This document shows positions 22,357-25,407 of a stretch of 25,407 nucleotides of DNA, in pieces. Source of the DNA: Clostridia bacterium (GTDB taxonomy: Bacteria; Bacillota_A; Clostridia; Oscillospirales; CAG-272); the NCBI GenBank assembly GCA_017632155.1, contig JAGBRZ010000057.1, positions 1-25,407 on the forward strand. The letters are read 5' to 3'. Below the pieces are notes generated by a model, which saw only the letters and a list, made by a program, of their open reading frames with translations, had not been told where the DNA came from and did not search any database. Position numbers and translations under genes: made by a program. Position 1 is the stretch's first letter. Every line of letters begins with the position of its first letter.

Positions 22357-23286
22357 ATGTTACTTTTAATTCCAACCCGCATTTTGCTCGTCGTTTCGCT
22401 GATCTTCAACGTTGCGACCGGCATTGCCCAAAAGCTATATAACAAGACCGCTCCCGCGGGCAGAGAGAGCAATTGGTTCTATAATACCTGTATGGGCGTG
22501 GCGTGTCTTGTGTTTCTTTTGATATTCTCGATCGACCCGACTGCGTCCGAACCTTTAGGGGCGATTACCGATTTTTCGTTTGCCTCGGCGTGGCTCGGAA
22601 TCCTTTTCGGCGTTCTCGTTCTTGCGCAGAGCTATACTTTTATGTGGGCGCTTGAGATCGGTCCGTTTTCGTACACGACCGTTATTGTCTCGCTTGCAAC
22701 TCTCATCGCGGCGGTCAGCGGACTTTTCTTTGGTGAGAGCATCGACCTTTTCCAATATTTCGGAATGGGCGTTATGGTGCTTTGCATCGTCTTTTCAACC
22801 GATAAAAACAACGGTTCGAGAAAATCATCGCTCAAGTGGCTCGTCATTGCGCTTGTCTCTTGCCTGACTAACGGCTTTGTCGGAATTATGCAGAAGATTC
22901 ATCAAAACACCGAATATAAGGCTCAGAGCACGGCTTTTCTCGTTTCCGCGTTCGCGTTTATGACGGTTGTTTCCGCACTTCTCTGGCTTTACGAGCGTAA
23001 GAAGTCGGGCGAGTCGAAATTCAATCCCAATGCGAAGCAGATCTCCTTTGCCCTTCTCAGCGGCGCCACCTTTGCCGTGCCGCATACGGCAAATCTCTAC
23101 CTTGCGGGCGCGATGCCTTCCGCCGTGTTCTTCCCGATTATCAACACGGGCGGACTTATTCTCACGCTCCTTGCGGCGACCTTCCTTTTCAAGGAAAAGC
23201 TTTCTCGTTTGCAATGGATCGGAATCGCACTCGGTTTAATTTCAAGTTTGTTTGTAAGCGGTACGGTTACTGCTTGGATAGGGTGA
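22357..23286 (+). CDS. EamA/DMT-superfamily permease
   Basis: The 309-residue protein has about ten hydrophobic segments in two repeated halves, the drug/metabolite transporter plan. Each half ends with a typical helix pair: GPFSYTTVIVSLATLIAAVSGLFFGE and PSAVFFPIINTGGLILTLLAATFLFKE, where a Glu follows the helix as in EamA domains. It should move a small metabolite across the cytoplasmic membrane; direction and substrate are unknown. AGAGGTAGTG precedes the ATG. rqcH follows after 3 bases, so the two share a transcript, but no functional link is evident. Confidence 0.87.
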   Translation: MLLLIPTRILLVVSLIFNVATGIAQKLYNKTAPAGRESNWFYNTCMGVACLVFLLIFSIDPTASEPLGAITDFSFASAWLGILFGVLVLAQSYTFMWALEIGPFSYTTVIVSLATLIAAVSGLFFGESIDLFQYFGMGVMVLCIVFSTDKNNGSRKSSLKWLVIALVSCLTNGFVGIMQKIHQNTEYKAQSTAFLVSAFAFMTVVSALLWLYERKKSGESKFNPNAKQISFALLSGATFAVPHTANLYLAGAMPSAVFFPIINTGGLILTLLAATFLFKEKLSRLQWIGIALGLISSLFVSGTVTAWIG

Positions 23287-23289
23287 TTT

Positions 23290-25050
23290 ATGGCATTTGA
23301 TGCAGGTTTTCTTTCGGCGATAATTGCCGAAATCAAGACTTCCGCGGTTGGCGGAAGAATAGAAAAAGTATACCAACCCCGCGCGGATGAGATCGTCCTC
23401 CAAATGCGTGGGCGAGAGGGCGGAAAGAAGCTCCTCTTCCGCTGCGGAGCATCCGATCCCCGCGTAGCGTTTACCGAAAATATGCGAGATAATCCCGCCG
23501 TGCCGCCCTCGCTTTGTATGCTTCTGCGAAAGCACCTCGGCGGCGCGTTCCTTACCGACGTTCGTCAGGAGGGCTTCGAGCGCGTTGCCGTTTTCGAATT
23601 CGGCACACGCGACGAAATGGGATTTGATTGCAAAAAGCTACTGATCGCAGAGATTATGGGCAAAAATTCGAATCTCATTTTCGCAAACGAGGACGGCAGA
23701 ATAATCACCGCTCTCCGTACCGTCGATTTCACGACCTCGCGCCTCCGCCAGATTCTGCCCGGTATGCGATATGAAATGCCGCCCGCGCAGGAAGGGAAGA
23801 GCGATCCTCTCACCGAAACGATGGAGGGCTTCATCTCGCGCCTTACCGCCGCTCCTTGGGAACAGAGTGTGGCAAAGTTCATAAATCAGAACTACCTCGG
23901 AGTTGCACCCGTAGTCGCGCGAGAGATCGTTTTCCGTGCCACGGGTGATGCCGCGACAGAATGCGGAAGCATCGACCCCGTTCGCCTCTGGCAGGTCTTC
24001 TCGGGCGTTTTCAGCGACGTCAGAGAGGGCAGATTCGTACCTTCTGCGGTATATGATGGTAACCGCCCGACCGAGTATTCTTTCCTGCCCTTGACGCAGT
24101 ATCCGATCGAGTCGCAGCGCAGCTACGATAGCTTCGCAAAGCTCCTTGATACCTATTTTGGTGAGCGCGACCGCGCGGCTCTTGTCACCGACCGTGCATC
24201 CGACCTCAAGCACACCGTTTCGTCCGCGATCTCTCGCGTGCTTCGCAAGATCGAAGCGCAGAACGCAGAGCTTATCGAATGCTCTCAGGGCGAGGATTTC
24301 AAGCGCGACGCCGATCTGATCGTCGCTAACATCTACCGACTCAAAAAGGGCGACGGCGAGGTTAGACTCACCGACTATTCCGAAATGAACGATGACGGCG
24401 AGTTCGCTGAGCGGGTGATAAAGCTCGATACACGCCTTTCTCCTTCGGATAACGCGCAAAAGCTATATAAAAAGTACAATAAGTGCAACACCGCTCGCCG
24501 CGAGCTGACCCGTCAGCTTGAACTGGCAAACGCGGAGGCGGATTATCTCTACACCGTTCGCGACGCACTATCAAGAGCCGAAACGGGCGCGGACCTTGCG
24601 GGTATTCGCCTCGAACTTGAAAAGGGCGGCTATCTCAAGCAAAAGAAGGGCGCGGCACCCGCAAAATCGATCAAGAGCACGCCCCTCAAATATATCACCA
24701 CGAACGGCTATGAGGTCCTCTGCGGCAGAAACAATCTGCAAAATGAGGAGCTAACCTTCAAGACTGCGGCGAAGGATGATTACTGGTTCCACGCCAAGGG
24801 TGTGCCAGGCTCGCACGTGCTTATGAAGACGGACGGCGAGGAGCCGCCCGCGCTCGATATGACCGAGGCGGCAGAGATCGCGGCGTTCAACTCGACCGCC
24901 GAGGGCAACAATATCCCCGTCGATTACGCCTTCGCAAAGCACATAAAAAAGCCCGCGGGAGGCAAGCCGGGACTTGTAATTTATCACACGAATTACACCG
25001 CATACGTCACCCCCAACCCCGAGCGTATCGCGGCGATGAAGGTGAAATAA
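23290..25050 (+). CDS. rqcH: Ribosome quality control protein RqcH (NFACT/FbpA family)
   Basis: The 586-residue protein follows the NFACT order: an NFACT-N domain (MAFDAGFLSAIIAEI; GGRIEKVYQPRADEIVLQ; LLRKHLGGAFLTDVRQ; AEIMGKNSNLIF), a helix-hairpin-helix region (about 200-260), a long coiled coil (about 290-440) and an NFACT-R domain near the C-terminus (EVLCGRNNLQNEELTFK; DDYWFHAKGVPGSHVLM; KPGLVIYHTNYTAYVTP). In Bacillus RqcH binds stalled 50S subunits and recruits tRNA-Ala to add C-terminal alanine tails that mark the chain for decay. The residue pair known as Asp97-Arg98 in Bacillus is Glu97-Arg98 here (GFERV). The ribosome binding site is weak, so translation may be coupled to the permease gene 3 bases upstream. 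Confidence 0.94.
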   Translation: MAFDAGFLSAIIAEIKTSAVGGRIEKVYQPRADEIVLQMRGREGGKKLLFRCGASDPRVAFTENMRDNPAVPPSLCMLLRKHLGGAFLTDVRQEGFERVAVFEFGTRDEMGFDCKKLLIAEIMGKNSNLIFANEDGRIITALRTVDFTTSRLRQILPGMRYEMPPAQEGKSDPLTETMEGFISRLTAAPWEQSVAKFINQNYLGVAPVVAREIVFRATGDAATECGSIDPVRLWQVFSGVFSDVREGRFVPSAVYDGNRPTEYSFLPLTQYPIESQRSYDSFAKLLDTYFGERDRAALVTDRASDLKHTVSSAISRVLRKIEAQNAELIECSQGEDFKRDADLIVANIYRLKKGDGEVRLTDYSEMNDDGEFAERVIKLDTRLSPSDNAQKLYKKYNKCNTARRELTRQLELANAEADYLYTVRDALSRAETGADLAGIRLELEKGGYLKQKKGAAPAKSIKSTPLKYITTNGYEVLCGRNNLQNEELTFKTAAKDDYWFHAKGVPGSHVLMKTDGEEPPALDMTEAAEIAAFNSTAEGNNIPVDYAFAKHIKKPAGGKPGLVIYHTNYTAYVTPNPERIAAMKVK

Positions 25051-25089
25051 AAAATCAAAAAAACTTCAAAAAACTCAAATTATTTTTAT

Positions 25090-25116
25090 AAAACCTATTG
25101 CAATTTGGTAGGTTTT
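25090..25116 (+). terminator. Terminator-like hairpin after rqcH, overlapping the rpsT promoter
   Basis: An 8-bp stem (25090-25097 with 25109-25116) and an 11-nt loop end in UUUU, but without a U-run beyond the stem. The -35 of the rpsT promoter lies in the loop. Confidence 0.5.
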
Positions 25117-25126
25117 GTGATATAAT
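25098..25126 (+). promoter_or_regulatory. Promoter of rpsT
   Basis: TTGCAA (25098-25103), a 17-nt spacer and TATAAT (25121-25126) preceded by TGTGA. The start should be near 25133, leaving a 66-nt leader. Confidence 0.87.
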
Positions 25127-25139
25127 ATTCAACTGTGAA

Positions 25140-25175
25140 GTATTCGTGGCGTAACCTCTCAGGCGTAGCGAATAC
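25140..25175 (+). promoter_or_regulatory. Hairpin in the rpsT leader, possible S20 control site
   Basis: A 7-bp stem (25140-25146 with 25169-25175) encloses an internal loop and a short CCT/AGG stem. It sits between the predicted start and the GGGAGGTGA ribosome binding site. Ribosomal protein mRNAs often carry such autoregulatory leaders; here this is an inference. Confidence 0.5.
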
Positions 25176-25198
25176 ACAAAAACAGGGAGGTGAATCTA

Positions 25199-25407
25199 AT
25201 GGCAAACATTAAGTCCGCAAAGAAGCGTATTCTTGTTATCGAGAAGAAGACTCTTAAGAACAAGATTGCGAACACCAAGATGAAGACTATCATCAAGAAG
25301 TTCTATGCTGCTGTTGAGTCGGGTGATAAGGCTGCTGCTACCGAGGCATACAAGGTTGCAGTAAAGTGTGTTGACCAGGCTGCTGCTCGCGGTATCATTC
25401 ACAAGAA
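25199..25407 (+). CDS. rpsT: 30S ribosomal protein S20 (3' end outside window)
   Basis: The ATG at 25199 follows a strong GGGAGGTGA. The visible 69 codons begin MANIKSAKKRILVIEKKTL and continue with lysine-rich helices (KNKIANTKMKTIIKKFYAAV, then AYKVAVKCVDQAAARGIIHK), which is the bS20 pattern. Full proteins are about 85-90 residues, so roughly 20 codons are missing at the window end. S20 binds 16S rRNA early in 30S assembly. The gene has its own promoter and a structured leader. Codon choice is biased toward GTT/GCT/AAG, as expected for a highly expressed gene. Confidence 0.96.
   Translation, partial: MANIKSAKKRILVIEKKTLKNKIANTKMKTIIKKFYAAVESGDKAAATEAYKVAVKCVDQAAARGIIHK

Overview
The window reads as a continuous piece of chromosome from a low-to-middle G+C Gram-positive-type bacterium, most likely Bacillota, class Clostridia, from the gut or a similar anaerobic habitat. 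The reasons are strong GGAGG-type ribosome binding sites, near-consensus SigA promoters with a TRTG-type extended -10, Thr/Glu-rich linkers on exported proteins, a type II pantothenate kinase, RqcH and an asymmetric ABC exporter pair. There is no rRNA, no CRISPR array, no transposase and no phage structural gene.

Layout. 1-513 is the 3' end of thrS, which shares a bidirectional terminator with a convergent mgtE (584-1987, minus). A GHL10-type lipoprotein (2311-3681, minus) diverges from a two-gene heterodimeric ABC exporter (3854-7368, plus). At 7431-8270 lies an AT-rich orphan gene, followed by two tandem 107-nt structured repeats (8297-8516), a very long terminator hairpin and tRNA-Thr(CGU) (8575-8650, minus). 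This part looks like accessory DNA at a tRNA 3' end. A plus-strand operon follows: metallophosphoesterase, rsmA and two small membrane-anchored proteins of unknown role (8814-11527). Next is an MBOAT/SGNH pair (11654-14110) that probably O-acylates a surface polymer, then an SLC13/ion-transporter-like permease (14221-15375).

On the minus strand, a type II pantothenate kinase and a zinc alcohol dehydrogenase form an operon (17284 down to 15410). It diverges from a NagD-like HAD phosphatase (17406-18227) through two interlocked promoters. A GH109-like Gfo/Idh/MocA protein, a nucleotidyltransferase and a second Gfo/Idh/MocA oxidoreductase follow as a tight set (18377-21496). A small XRE repressor (21500-21712, minus) diverges from a zinc-ribbon/TM2 membrane protein (21825-22226), with two near-identical operator-like palindromes over the promoter. 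The window ends with an EamA permease, rqcH and the start of rpsT (ribosomal protein S20) behind a strong promoter and a leader hairpin.

The most unusual structures are the paired 107-nt repeats beside tRNA-Thr, whose hairpins differ by compensating base changes, and the XRE/TM2 double-operator module. Most other genes are ordinary housekeeping or transport genes. All function calls come from motif reading by eye; no database search was run.
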